64,000 nt of DNA, from NCBI GenBank assembly GCA_958510825.1, contig OY294047.1, positions 38,951,229 through 39,015,228 on the forward strand, read 5' to 3'. A program made the translations under genes and the position numbers. The notes under the pieces were generated by a model. It did not search any database and was not told the origin of the DNA. It was given only the letters and a program-made list of their open reading frames with translations. Position 1 is the first letter of the stretch; every line of letters begins with the position of its first letter. This stretch comes from Brachypterus glaber (Eukaryota > Arthropoda > Insecta > Coleoptera > Kateretidae). Shown in pieces: positions 11,403 through 23,470 of this stretch.

Positions 11403-11710
11403 TTACTGTTGTCATTCCCATATCAAAAAAATTTATAATCACTAATCAAAATATCACTTAAATTATTAATTAATTACTGATTTTATTAATCTTAGGTAAT
11501 TATTTACTGATCTAGTTAATAAATTGGTCAGTAAAATTATAAAAAATTGTGTTCACTGAAAAAACGGTTAAGGGGACCAGGTCAATAGTTAAATACAAAA
11601 CCAACTATTTTTCTGGTTGCTGCAACCAGAAATCTGGTAAGGGCAACACAACTTATTGTGGTTACCACAAAAAAAACTTATATTTCAACGATCTGGTTAG
11701 GATATAGCTA
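11403..11710. other. No gene seen
   Basis: AT-rich, with TTAATTAATTACTGATTT-like self-similar phrases. Confidence 0.45.
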
Positions 11711-13876
11711 TTTTCTTAACAAGTGTGGAAAGAGGCTCTTTTCCACACTCGATTGCATTTGCCTAAACAACGCTCTTTACGCATGCGTTAGGAAAAATAT
11801 TTCACCTACTAGCGGAGATAAAATAAAATATACTTTTATATTTTATTAAATAAATCACGGTTCGCAAAAAAGGTCAAATAAAATAAAAAATTGCCCAAGA
11901 ACTTTGAAAATAAAATTTGATTCCTGGCCCTTTCCTTAAATAGGAAAAGCAAAAATTAAAAAATTTCAACGACAAAATTTTTTTTTATCGCACTTTTTTG
12001 TTTTGAGTATTATAAAATAAATACACGCTGATTTATAATTTTCCCAATTCACCAATATTTGCTACAGTTTACTTTTTTCTGCTTAAACTTTTTACCTGTA
12101 ACTCAAGAATTAAATTTTAAATAATAATAAATAAATAGGACCCCCGTGGGGGGTCTTAAAGAGGACGAAAGCCTAAATTTTTAAATTTTTCTGGGTTTAT
12201 CTTGTTAGCTCTATTTATGTACCAATATAATCTATTCTAGTAGTATATTAAATATTTTTTTTTTTAATAAGGGGGTTTGGGGGGCCTCGAGCCAATTTTC
12301 AGATTTTTTTTTAGAATTTTAATGTACAAAAAATATTATAATATAAATATTTTCTAGATATTGTAAAAGAGTGTTTAAAAGGTCGGTTTGGGGGTTAATT
12401 ATTATATAATATAATATATAATATATCATATATATTATTATATATTATATTATATATTATATTATATATTATTATTATTATTATTATCATATATTATTAT
12501 AAAAAGATATATAATAATAATATTATTATGTACGCGTACGTGCCAAATTTGGTTTATATTTCTCCTGAAAGTTGTTAAAGAAGTCTCTTATAAGAGACTT
12601 ACTATATCTAATAATTATATATACATAATTATGTACATAAAATTTCTATAATACATTATGCCTAAAACTTTAAGATCTTTAGAGAGTATTATGTTTATTT
12701 ACCCAGCTTTAAAAAAAATATTTTTGCTTTTTTTTGTACTTTTATATTTCAATTTTGTTTAATACAAAATATAATTTCCACTTATTACTTTATTTGCTTT
12801 TAATTTATTGCCTTTCCTTTGGAATTAAAAAATCCCTTCAAACCTTTCAAAAAAAATTGATTGGTAAAGTAAGTTTTAAAATGTTTTTTCTTTTTCTTCC
12901 TATCGTCTGATATCTCTTCTTTAAGCTGAAAGTAGAGATTTTAAAGTTTTAGGCATAATTTATTATAGAAATATTATGTACATAATTATGTATGTATAAT
13001 TATTAGATAAAGTAAGTCTCTTATAAGAGACTTCTTTAACAACTTTCAGGAAAATATAAACCAAATTTGGCACGTACGCGTATATAATAATATTATAATT
13101 ATATATCTTTTTTATATTAATATATAATAATAATAACAATATATAATATAATATATAATAATATATATTATATATTATATAATAATTAACCCCCAAACCG
13201 ACATTTAAACACTCTTACAATATCTAGAAAATATTTATAATATTATAATATTTTTTGTACATTAAAATTCTAAAAAAAAATCTAAAAATTAGCTCGAGAC
13301 GCCCCAAACCCACCTATTTAAAAAAAATATTTAATATACTACTAGAATAGCTTATATTGGTATATAAATAGAGCATACAAGAAAAACCCAGGAAAATTTA
13401 AAAATTTAGGCTTTCGTCCTCTTTAAGGCCCCCCAAGGGGGTCCTATTTGTTAGATATTATTTAAAATTTAATTTTTGAGTTACAGGTAAAAAGTTTAAG
13501 CAGAAAAAAGTAAACTGAATTGAGTAAATTATAAATCAGCGTGTATCTATTCTATAATACTCAAAACAAAAAAGTGCTTTTTTTATTTAAGGAAAGGGCC
13601 AAGAATCAAATTTTATTTTCAAAGTTCTTGGGCAATTTTTTATTTTATTTGACCTTTTTTGCGAACCGTGAAATCTTATTTTTATATTTTTTCAATAATA
13701 AAAACAATTAACAGTTAAGAAATTTGAACATTTTTATAATATTATGAATAAATATAACAAGAATAACACTAAGCAACTAAGAAATTAGATAATATTTATG
13801 CGCGGGGAAAAGGCCTTCTTTCCACATGCATATGCATGCGGAAAGAGACAACTTTCCGCACCCTCGTAGGAAAACA
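11711..13876. mobile_element. 2.2-kb palindromic element (H1)
   Basis: The core 11856-13670 is an inverted repeat with arms of roughly 850 bp, running from CACGGTTCGCAAAAAAGGTC to gaccttttttgcgaaccgtg. Paired blocks include GGGCCCTTTCC-type, GGACCCCCNNGGGGGTC, AGAGGACGAAAGCCTAAATT, CAAATTTGG and TATAAGAGACTT. The loop at about 12690-12920 is AT-rich. Outside the core, both ends carry related hairpins: GTGTGGAAAGAGGCTCTTTTCCACAC-type on the left and TTTCCACATGCATATGCATG on the right, bounded by TTTTCTTAACAAG and its counterpart (cgtaggaaaacaag). The arms have many small differences, so it is older than the 33932-34776 hairpin. No protein is encoded. Confidence 0.7.
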
Positions 13877-14175
13877 AGCAGATTTTTTATTTTTCAGTGT
13901 AAGGTTTATCGTCTTAACCGCTTCATCCATTAAGAAATATTATAAAATATTAAAAAAAAAATTACAATTTTAATATTTTTTAACAAAAAATTTATTCCGT
14001 GTGCATTCTATAATATACAAGTGCGTGGGATTTAGTAAATTTATAAAATTGGTCATCAATTTAGGAAAAATCCACATAGTATTTCGTGCCTGTCCAATTT
14101 GACACGCACTAAATTTAATCTATTTGCAATCCATTTTGGCGGCCAGTATATTATAAAAGAGAAATGGCTGTGTCC
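13877..14175. other. No gene seen
   Basis: AT-rich, with no coding signal. Confidence 0.5.
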
Positions 14176-14964
14176 CACACAGTGGTCTTGAATAAGTTTT
14201 AAGACCGACAAAAATGACAGTCCAAATTATGCTCAGATTTTTAGTAGATGATTTATGGATTAGAAACAAAGAACTTTTACCTTAAGAAGGAACATGATGA
14301 AATCTACCGTATGCTTTGTTTGAAGCGTGAACCAACTACGGTGAGGGGCTGGTGGGAAGTGACTATTATTTACACTTAGTACCCGTAAAGAGAGAGAAAG
14401 AATGGGTAAACTCACAGTCTAATGTCGTAAAATGACTGACAGGGGTACAGTGTTGCAGATTGGAAACATATACTTTGGATATTTTATTGTAAATTTTAAG
14501 AAACATTAGTTCTGTATGAGTTTTATATGAACTAGTAGTTTAATTTTAATAGATTTAAATATACTATATTATTAAACATAATTATAGTATACACAATAAA
14601 GTTTTTTACATTTTTAATTTAAGTATAATGATTTGAATTCATGATAAGGTGGAAACTACGCAACATCGCTACTAGGTAGCCTGAAAGTCGACTAGCGACA
14701 TCTACATTTTACACCACAAAGCTGTATAGCATTTCTGTTAGTAAATAAACAAACAAAAAGATGACACCTTCATAAACATTGGTCTGAAATTACTTCTTGA
14801 GGTAAAAGTTCTTTGATTAGAAACCTGCTTTACAAACAATAAACTTTGTTTTTTAATGTACTTTTTTACAAGATTCTTATTTTTTTATTAAGAAAATACA
14901 AGTTATTAAAAGAATTAATTTTACAGGTGATTTTACGTCAAAAAGTGAAAAAAGTTTCTATGAA

Positions 14965-15009
14965 CTTTTGCGCTAAATCGTCTCATTAGGAGACGATTTA
15001 GCACAAAAG
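14965..15009. repeat. Hairpin, 19-bp stem, in a family A remnant
   Basis: CTTTTGCGCTAAATCGTCT pairs with AGACGATTTAGCACAAAAG (one mismatch) around the loop CATTAGG. The preceding bases (CAGGTGATTTTACG, AAAGTTTCTATGAAC) are the order seen in family A arms, so this is a decayed piece of that family. Confidence 0.65.
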
Positions 15010-15429
15010 GTTTTTTTAAGGAAAGTTTTTTGAATATTTTCTTTGAATAATTGTTATGAAATTTTTATTGTAAGATACAACATATGATGTAAACATTTAA
15101 CAATACAAAAAAAATGTTTAGGGTGTAGAAAACGAATTCTCCTAATATAGTTAATTGTAAAAAATGTTAGGAGAGGAGCTGTTGTCGTGGATGTCTGACA
15201 TAAGTAGCAGGTAAGCCATATTTAAAGTTCATCGAAACGGTTTTTTTCACTTTTTGACCTAAAATCATAGAGAAGGAAAGAGAACCATTAGTCCAGCCTG
15301 CGTAAGATTATTTTGTGACAGAACGCGGCAGCGAAATGACGTAACGAAATATATCTGACCTTGCCCAGTACGCATGTCTATCAGCTGTGAAATGCTGTCC
15401 GTCGTAAAACAATTCATCACCCCAGTATT

Positions 15430-16374
15430 CATATAAGAAATACACTATAAGAGAAAGTCAAATGATAGAGATAGAAAACTATTGTACTGCCATTAGCGGT
15501 TGTTTTTTAAAATTCACTAAATTCACGGTCAACGACAGCCGATAATACAGATAACCTACGGAAGTCGGTAATATTGCTTTCCCAAATCAATTTTGTAAAA
15601 ATGGGGAAAAGCTCTGTATTTTTATTTAAAACTTTAAGTTTATTCACCAAAAGATAAAACAAATTTTTAAAGTCTAACAAGTGGGTTATCTAACCCACAC
15701 ATTAATTAAAAATAACAATATATGAATCGAAATTTTAATTAAATGTAGAATTTGTTAAACTTTAAAAATATGAAATTTTATCTTTTGCTAAATAAACCTA
15801 TATAATTAAAAAAAACACTTGGCTTTGATTTTTATATATTTTATTTTAAACGTAAATAGGAAATTAAAACAATTATGTCGTACTTTTAACAGTTAACTTT
15901 TTATTATAAATAAATATATATGAGGAGTAAACATTTGCCTTCATATATAATTGAGTGTCATACACAATATACTGCCTAAGGGCAGAGCACATTTGCAAAG
16001 TTTTTAAAATTAGTATTCCTACATTTAACAGATAACTGACTTTAGTCATTTTATTTAACTTGGCTAGGAAAACGGTGACGTTTACTTAACTGATCCTTGC
16101 AAAACGGTACAATACACATTTTGTATTAGACATCACAATAAAAGTTCGGTATAAAAGCACAATAAATTGCAAATCACGAGTAAAATTTCACGAGTAAAAT
16201 TTCAATTGTTTTGACAGATATACTACCCCTCACCCCACTCCCACTAAACAATCAAGTTCATATACAGCTGGCGCCATCGCTCAGTCGTTCCTAGAAGCCA
16301 AAACACAGGTTCGGGTCCTGAATACTTTTCACGGTCACGTATTTGACTTTCTCTTATAGTGTATTTCTTATATG
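15430..16374. mobile_element. hAT-like non-autonomous element with 8-bp target duplication (J)
   Basis: The terminal inverted repeats are 34 bp and perfect (15430-15463 and 16341-16374), beginning CATATAAGAAATACACTATA. CCAGTATT directly flanks the element on both sides (15422-15429 and 16375-16382), an 8-bp duplication, the length made by hAT transposases. The interior of about 880 bp has no transposase frame. Perfect ends and a perfect duplication argue for fairly recent insertion. The hAT assignment rests on duplication length and the CA start, not on protein. Confidence 0.65.
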
Positions 16375-17022
16375 CCAGTATTCATTTGTCTTATCTTCAA
16401 AAATCCCCCAGTAAAAATCTTAAAAAGTCCAAAAATAGAGATATGACGAATTATTAGTAGTTTGTTTATACTGTCAGATCGTCGTTTGTTTCTGTTCATT
16501 TTTCGATTTCTACTGTGTTTTAATTGTTTTTTTTGCTGCATTTGTTTATAACTTTAAACCTAACCTGTATTGTTGTAGGTGTACAGAATCCCGAAACTCA
16601 AACACACCTCGAAAAATTCTTATAAAATAATTTAAAAAAAAACTATTTCGACGTTTCTTCGTAGATATTTATTGTTTTTTACAATTTTTATTTGACACAC
16701 AAAACTAAGTTTAAAAAATACTCGTCAAAAACAACAATAGTGATGCGCATGTGCAAGTTTATCTCAGATGCGCTAGGCAAATTTATCACAGTATACCGCA
16801 ACGGCTTTGGAGGTCTTTCCTTGTCTATGCCTAAAATCAGCTGTCAATTTTTTGTTTTATTAAGTCGTATTTTATTAATAAATAAACATCTTGAAAAAAA
16901 AGTGCAATACCTGGTTTGGTGCAAAATAGACTTGTAATTCTCAGACACCAAGCTATCACAATCTGAGCATAATTAAAATTGTCATTTTTATCTGTCACAA
17001 TCCTAATTTAGGACCAGTGTGT

Positions 17023-17455
17023 ATAAAAGACAAATGGGTATACCCCACAATAGAAGCGCTTCTCCCGTGCACGAAATATCTTTTTGGTAGCGAAAAATTC
17101 AATTAACCGCCCTCGCACTTTACCTGATGTTTGCAGCATCCTCCTTCCTGAAGGGGAAGTACGTGAATCAATTTCTCGTTATGTGCTCTAGGCATGCGAA
17201 CGGCCATCATAATGTGGAACATTCATCTTACATGAAATATATTTCCGGACAAACAAAGTTTAATAACTTTGGGAGGTAATGTGGGAAACACAATACAAGA
17301 CGAATAAGGAAAATTTTATAAAACTCGTGTTACATTTTTTTATTTTTAATACATAGTTTAGAGTAAAAACAATCCGTGAAGATATTTAATGCTTTGCATC
17401 ATAGTATACTCCTAGCAGTTGCAAGTTTCTTCCTTCCTGGTGATGTTTTAAGATA
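17023..17455. other. No gene seen
   Basis: A GC-richer patch at 17100-17220 (cctgatgtttgcagcatcctcc and onward) has no long frame or known motif. Confidence 0.4.
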
Positions 17456-17869
17456 ACACAGGCACACAAAAAAATATAACTGCTCTGCGCCTTGGATGGG
17501 ACCATGATATTCCTCTGTATTTTCGCCCGCTGAAACCGAATTTGAACTCACTTTAGCCCCTATACGTCTGGATTTTTCTCTACATCCGCACTATCCTACC
17601 AAACGGGCAAAAGTCCAAACCAACATTATTTATTTTATTGTGTATTTCAACTTTAAATCATTCAAGGCATAAAAAAATGTTTCTTTTTGATTCCTTTAAT
17701 ATTTTTCATTTAAAAATTTACAGCAAAAAAAGAAAAATAAAAACGGGAAAAAAGCAACTAAAATTATTTTATTGGTATTTCAAATTTAAATGATTACTAC
17801 CTAAAATAAGTAGTAAAAAATATGTTTTTTAATTTTTTAATACTTCTCGTTGAAGAATTTATTACAATA

Positions 17870-18038
17870 GAGACTCGATAATGCAGACTTTCGGTAATCC
17901 GAATGATGGGATAATAATAACGATAAAATTCGAACTACAAAGTATGGTAATTTATAGTCCAAATTTCATCGTTCGGATTACTACAAAAATCGGATTACTG
18001 AAGATCTGGATTACTGAAGATCCGGATTATCGAGTCTC
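17870..18038. mobile_element. Tigger/pogo-like MITE nested in K
   Basis: GAGACTCGATAATGCAGAC at the left and ...GGATTATCGAGTCTC at the right are terminal inverted repeats flanked by TA (17868-17869 and 18039-18040). A run of CGGATTACTGAAGATC-type phrases repeats inside. 'GAGACTCGATAATCCG' ends with a TA target are typical of pogo/Tigger elements of the Tc1/mariner superfamily. 169 bp, non-coding. Confidence 0.65.
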
Positions 18039-18079
18039 TACTATATTATTATTATTAATTATTATTATTAAATATTAAA

Positions 18080-18332
18080 TATTAAACAATTAAAAACACA
18101 TTTTTTATGTCTTACTAATCATTTAAAGTTACTTGTTTTACTGTTTTTTTTCTTTTTTGCTTATTATTATTATTAAAATATTAAACAATTAAAAAACACA
18201 TTTTTTATGTCTTACTTATCATTTAAAGTTACTTGTTTTCCAGTTTTTTTTCTTTTTGCTCTAAATTCTTCAATGGAAAATATTAAGAAAATAAAAAAAA
18301 CGTATTTTTTATGCCCTACTAATCATTTAAAG
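18080..18332. repeat. 99-bp direct repeats in right arm of K
   Basis: ATTAAACAATTAAAAAACAC starts at 18081 and again at 18180. The accompanying TTTTTTATGTCTTACTAATC block occurs a third time, diverged, at about 18306. The duplication is confined to one arm of the palindrome. Confidence 0.65.
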
Positions 18333-18521
18333 TGAAATACACAATACAATAATTATGGTCACTTTTTTCCCGTTTGGTGTCATAGTGCGGATATAGAGAA
18401 AAATCCAGAGGTGTAGGGGTTGAACTGAGTTCAGATTGGGTTTCAGAGGAAAAAAAACACATAGGAATATCCTGATTCTATCCATGACGTAGACCACTTT
18501 TATATTTTTGTGGACCTGTGT

Positions 18522-19104
18522 AATTTATTGTAGACATTGGATATATAATTAAATTGTATAGGATATTTCTAGTTTTAAAGTTTCACCCCCTAAAAGTTTT
18601 TGTTTTATTTTTTTCTTTAATTTTGGTACTCCAGGTTTAAAAAGATAATTATTATAATACAAACATTATTATGTACTGAATTTTCTTGATTTTTTACAGT
18701 CATTAAGTATATTGTACCATGTCCATGTAATATGCAAGGAATAGGTTAAAAATTCCGTTTTTGCTGTTTATTTTACTGGTAAAAAATACATCATCATTGC
18801 GTCGTTAATTGGTTTTTAAGGGTAGTTTTACTAAAAAATACTCTGCATAGTTAAAAGTTTTAATCCTGATAACGCTATTTTTTATTGATTAAATAATCTC
18901 TTGCCAATTAAACTAAATCTTCCCTAAACTTAGGCCCACCACTGTATAGAATTCCAATCTTGATCTATTTGTTTTGTGATCCTTGCCGAAGGCTATCCGT
19001 CCCTGCCCTTATCTCGCTTCGCAGCCATGGAACAACTTCCAAAATTTATCGACGAAAGAGAAATTATACTTCATCCTATTAAAGTACATAGATCAAAATT
19101 TGAC
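18522..19104. other. No gene recognised
   Basis: AT-rich until about 18960. From there to 19104 GC rises and an open frame runs on the plus strand (18976-19236), but it crosses into the tandem duplication and has no motif I know. Confidence 0.35.
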
Positions 19105-19520
19105 TTTCCCTGTGTAATAAAAAGAGCTAGAAAATGCCTTAGTTTCGTAGAAAAAATAACTAGAGAAAAAATTTCGGGTCGATTTTATTTTACTTTTTAT
19201 TGGAAGGAAAAAAAGCTTTTGGCAGTTGTAGTATAAAAATAATTAATGTCAGTTGAAAAGTTTTAGACGAATTGGAAAATGTTTCCATCCCCTGCAAAAT
19301 TTTGTGCCTTGTGTTCCCTATGTAATAAAAAGAGCTAGAAAATGCCTTAGTTTCGTAGAAAAAATAACTAAAGAAAAAATTTCCGGTCGATTTTATTTTA
19401 CATTTTATTGGGAGGAAAAAAGCTTTTGGCAGTTGCAGTATAAAAATAATTAATGTCAGTTGAAAAGTTTTAGACGAATTGGAAAATGTTTCCATCCCCT
19501 GCAAAATTTTGTGCCTTGCC
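19105..19520. repeat. 208-bp tandem duplication
   Basis: Two adjacent units (phrase TGTAATAAAAAGAGCTAGAA at 19113 and 19321, period 208) agree at nearly every position through TTTGTGCCTTG. The near identity implies a recent event. Overlapping open frames on both strands are by-products of the duplicated sequence. Confidence 0.85.
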
Positions 19521-20395
19521 CCCCAATCCTGTTTGCTCGGCCCGTCCCTGCCCTAAGTTACCTACTGTAGGTCCACTCCCTTTGAAAAATGTATGGCTAC
19601 GTGCCTGCCCCTTTAAGTTTTTGCAGTGCATCTATTTTATAAAGCTTGTTAACCGCCAGATTAGCAGACGCGCACAGTTTCATCAAATCCCAACGAGATC
19701 TGGCCCATACCTTCAGAGCCCGGGATAAATTGGGGGGATTGTATGGCTTACCGGTTGAATAATGTCGCGTCGAGTACACTTTGCAGCTCGATATATCTGC
19801 CAACTGGGGGGCTTCTGGTTCTGGGTAGTTCCATAATTACGGATGTGACAGTAACACACTGTTTTTTTTTCTACGACTGTTTTAGAATGTAGGATACACA
19901 CACTTTTCAAATATAGAATGAATCCATTTTAGCTCTAGATACTGTATGGCTATTCCTTATCAAGTGTTACAATAAGCACAATTCTTGTCCATAAAATTAA
20001 AGAAAGCTGTAGCAAAATTACCAAAAAATATATATTTTACCATGAAATATTAAATTATTGCAATTTTAAGTTTTGCTCCACAAAAATCTGATATAACTTT
20101 CAATTTTTACATTATAATTTGTAAAAAGGTGGTAAGATCAAACAAAATCTTTTTTAAGTAGATACTTATTTCATAAAATTATTAATTAATATTAAGTGCT
20201 TTCTTAATAAATATCTGTTTTGTTGTATTTGCAATTTCTGACAAGGAACCTTGTTCGCAGTTTAAATCCATTCACTGTTTCATATTTGCATTCCAAGAAA
20301 AAATATAGTCTATAACAAAGTATGGAATATTCTTTCCTCGCTTACGAGACTGTCATCCTCGCCTGCTAGCTCGCCCCGAATTTTGTCTATTATAT
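19521..20395. other. GC-richer stretch then AT-rich spacer, no gene assigned
   Basis: 19521-19830 is the GC-richest part of the region and is open on the minus strand (19597-19803). The product has no recognisable domain and may be a decayed exon or transposon fragment. The remainder is AT-rich and featureless. Confidence 0.35.
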
Positions 20396-21085
20396 CGTCG
20401 GCTTACAAGTAAAAGGCACTAAGTCACTTTTTTGCAAAAAGGGGATTTTAATGGCACTGTAATTAATTTGATTTTGATTAAAATTTTATCTGGTCACTTT
20501 AAAGAATTTAAAAAAATGGTATTTTTTGTAGAAAATTAAGCAAACTTTGTTTTATTTATAATAATATTTTTATTATAATTATAAATAGCCGAGATATAGA
20601 CAAATAGAATAGGTGCAGATTTTTATAAAAAAAATATAAATAAAAAAAACTAACTGATAGATTTTTTTAATTTTACTCTTAAATCCTTGGTTTGGCAAGA
20701 ATATAAAAAAAACTAAAGTTTGCGGCAAGTTCGGAAAACAGCCCTTAGAATTGCACCGTGAAGTGTTTTATTATTAATAATGATTCATTTTAATTATTGA
20801 CTTTAGGAGATGCTTCTGAAAACTGTCTTAGTTCTGACATAGTAAGCAGTTTCATATAATTAATACTAATTAATTATTATTATTATTAATTTTGGAAACG
20901 TTCTTTAAACAATCAAAAAGTCCAAACCCTTCTTTTAAAAATTTAGTTTTTGAAAATTTATGTAAATATCTTGTTTTCTAATTTATAGTTATACATTACG
21001 TTTAATTAATAGAAGGGTTTTAATTTTAAATAGCTGTTTTTTATATTATTTTATTGACTTAGTGCTCTTTACTTGTAAGCCGACG
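20396..21085. mobile_element. Family C element, long interior (C2)
   Basis: The ends CGTCGGCTTACAAGTAAAAG and the complement of CTTTACTTGTAAGCCGACG are inverted repeats of about 30 bp, running on into GGCACTAAGTC. The interior of about 630 bp differs from C1 and C3, so only the ends are shared. No protein. Confidence 0.65.
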
Positions 21086-21086
21086 T

Positions 21087-21335
21087 CGTGGGCCTACAAG
21101 TAAAAGGCACTAAGTCCATGTCTTTTTTCAAATTTAGTTGGATTAAACTACTTCAATTTTTCTTTATTTGACTGCAAATGGGACATTATTATGTCCAAAC
21201 ATGTCATTGCAATTTGCGGTAATTTTTTTCTAAAAACAATTATTACAAAAATTAAAAAACAACAATGAAAGTTAAATTTGCCAATATCTCAAAACTATGT
21301 TTTTGGACTTAGTGCTCTTTACTTGTAAGCCGACG
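21087..21335. mobile_element. Family C MITE (C3)
   Basis: It starts CGTGGGCCTACAAGTAAAAG immediately after C2 and ends ACTTGTAAGCCGACG. The interior aligns with C1 at 1935-2157. The two elements abut with only the bases TCG between or shared. Confidence 0.7.
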
Positions 21336-21624
21336 ATATACTAGTTATAGAAAAACTACTACTTCTATATTAAATCTTCAGATTTATTTATGTCTTGGTT
21401 AGGCAGCCTTAATGCACTTAAAAGTAAGGTGTTTAATCAAATTTTATTTTTTTGTAGCTTAATCGTAGAAAAACTAAAGTGAACTACTCATGCCGAATTC
21501 CCATACCGCATTGAAATGATTGTGGCACTTACCTGCACGTAGATGCATCTTCATGTCTTAACTTTGTCCTTGAGCGATATCATACATCATGCCCATAATG
21601 GGCATCATACACAATGTCAATATA

Positions 21625-22338
21625 CAGTGCGGTCCAAAAGTCACCCCCCCTTTTAACTTTTGAATGAGTTGAGATATCGACTTCAAATTTAGAACTCTTA
21701 AATAAGACAACTTAATCTATCTTTTAGCATATATTTGATATTTTCAGCTCTTAAAATGTGGGCAGCGGGTCATGGGGGGACATTTTTTTATATGGAAAGG
21801 GGGGTCGTGTGATACATCATTTTAAAGCTTATAAAATTCTCTATTTAAACTAACATTTTTAAATTTTTTAAAAATGTTTTTTAAGGTTTTGATTTTTCAA
21901 TTTTTTGTGCTAAAACATTCGATTTTTTAAGTTTTTTTTTATAAATTTTTATTTAGGTCAACTAAAATTAGTTTAAAAGTATAATTAACATTTTTTTATG
22001 ATTAAATTAGGCATTTTTAAAAAATTATTTGTTTTTTTAGAGGAATTTTGACATTAATACCCATTTTCAACCCCATTTTAAACCCAATTTTTTTTTTAAT
22101 TTAAAAATATGGAGTTAAATGGAGAATTTTATTAGCTTTAAAATGATGTATTACACGACCCCCCTTCCATTTAAAAAAATGTTCCCCCATGCCCCCTGCC
22201 CACATTTTAAGAGCTAAAAGTATTAAATATATGCTAAAAGATAGTTTAAGATGTCTTATTTAAAAGTTCCAAATTTGAAGTCGATATCTCAAGTGGTTCA
22301 AAAGTTAAGAGGGGGGGGGTGACTTTTGGACCGCTCTG
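21625..22338. mobile_element. Tc1/mariner-type MITE (M1)
   Basis: Terminal inverted repeats begin CAGTGCGGTCCAAAAGTCAC on the left and the complement of the right end reads CAGAGCGGTCCAAAAGTCAC. TA flanks both ends. Arms of about 230 bp continue with GATATCGACTTCAAATTT, TAAGACA, GCATATATTTGATA and CGTGTGATACATCATTTTAA. The CAGNGCGGTCCAAAAGT start and the TA target are typical of Tc1/mariner. The central 260 bp is AT-rich, non-coding. A second copy is at 54538-55267. Confidence 0.75.
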
Positions 22339-23470
22339 TATTATATTATGTATTGTAATTCTTATGTAAAACATTAAGACCTTTACTTTACTCAAGCTGT
22401 TATGCCTAAAAGTTTGAGTGAAAAAGGTCGAGTAAAAAAGTTTGAAAAATATTACATTGTCACTAACTGAGAACAACGGACCTACAAGTCCAGTTCCATA
22501 AAATAATATTATTTATATTCTTACTTTAAATTTTATCAACTTTCTTACTTATTTTTTGTAATGCAACGAGAAAAATCTGACAAAATTTGTATATTTAATA
22601 TACTATGTATCTATTATCTGCTATTATATTTTTATTCGTCGTAGACACCCAAATATTTGTAACAAATATAATCAGTTTCCCAACATAGGCTATGTAGGAC
22701 AAGTATTTAATAAAATTTGGTTATTACAATTTAACATTTTTTAACCATAAATAAACAGATAATTTTGTTTTGTCAGGAAAATTTAAGCCAAATAGACTGC
22801 ACTTATTTACCGGAATTAAATTTAAAAATTATTTATGTTAACAATGGTCATCAGATACAGCCAATTAAAAAAATATATTAAGAATAGTTAATTTGCCACC
22901 AATATAATATATTATGTACTTAGAAAATTGAGCTTATTTGTGGAATTAAAATGTACTCTTGTTCCCTTTCTTGATATATTTTTTAAAAGTGATGATTAAA
23001 ATTATATTTACCACAAATACATATATTTTTTCTCGGTGTAGAGGGTAAGTTTCGTTGGACATACCCCGGGGTGCTACTCTGTATTTAATTCCGGATTTAT
23101 ATTTGGCTGCCGAGAAGGCAACATCCTCATTCCACTGTTTTCCGCGGAATTTTGATGCACACCTTCTCTAATAGGGATTTAAACGAAAGAGAAGAGTGCT
23201 TAATTATCAAAGGATTAAGTTGTTAAATTTTCTATCCGGATCTTGAATTATATCACACCTACAGATTTTTTTTAATTTTAAATCACCTTTAGAAATTCTA
23301 ACCTATTTGAAGGGAGCGTATTTTACTTTTACTATTTTTCAGCGTTTTTCTAAAATTATTTGCCACTAATATATTAACACATTTATTAATAAATGTGTTA
23401 TTCTTTTACGATTTTAGAGGAAGAATCCCGCTCTAATTAGAGTTAACTAACTCAAGCCTTAAATAACTTT
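22339..23470. other. No gene recognised
   Basis: AT-rich to about 23020. 23030-23200 is GC-richer without a recognisable frame. Confidence 0.4.

Larger units (their letters stand above)
14176..17022. mobile_element. 2.8-kb element with ACACAGTGGTC ends
   Basis: The left end CACACAGTGGTCTTGAATAA and the right end (complement ACACACTGGTCCTAAATTAG) are imperfect inverted repeats of about 65-70 bp. Further in they share AAAAATGACA and AATTATGCTCAGATT. The interior contains a nested hAT-like element and a family A remnant. A short frame at 16692-16937 preceded by a TATTGTTGTAG phrase might be debris of a transposase, but no motif is recognisable. No target duplication was found, and the superfamily is open. 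Confidence 0.5.
17456..18521. mobile_element. Palindromic element with ACACAGG ends (K)
   Basis: ACACAGGCACACAAAAAAAT on the left matches the complement of the right end (ACACAGGTCCACAAAAATAT). The arms continue with TCTGGATTTTTCTCTA, GTGCGGAT and ATTCAAATTTAAATG-like blocks for 200 bp or more. It has been broken by a Tigger-like MITE (17870-18038) and its right arm expanded by direct repeats. The end sequence resembles that of the MITE at 35589-35782. Confidence 0.65.

Noticed and set aside
16265..16320. tRNA-like phrases (CGCTCAGTCG, GGTTCGGGTCC)
   Set aside because: No acceptor, D or anticodon stems can be drawn and spacing between the boxes is poor.
19190..19504. 104-residue frame with an internal peptide repeat
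   Set aside because: The peptide repeat is the 208-bp tandem duplication; frames over both units on both strands are open by chance.
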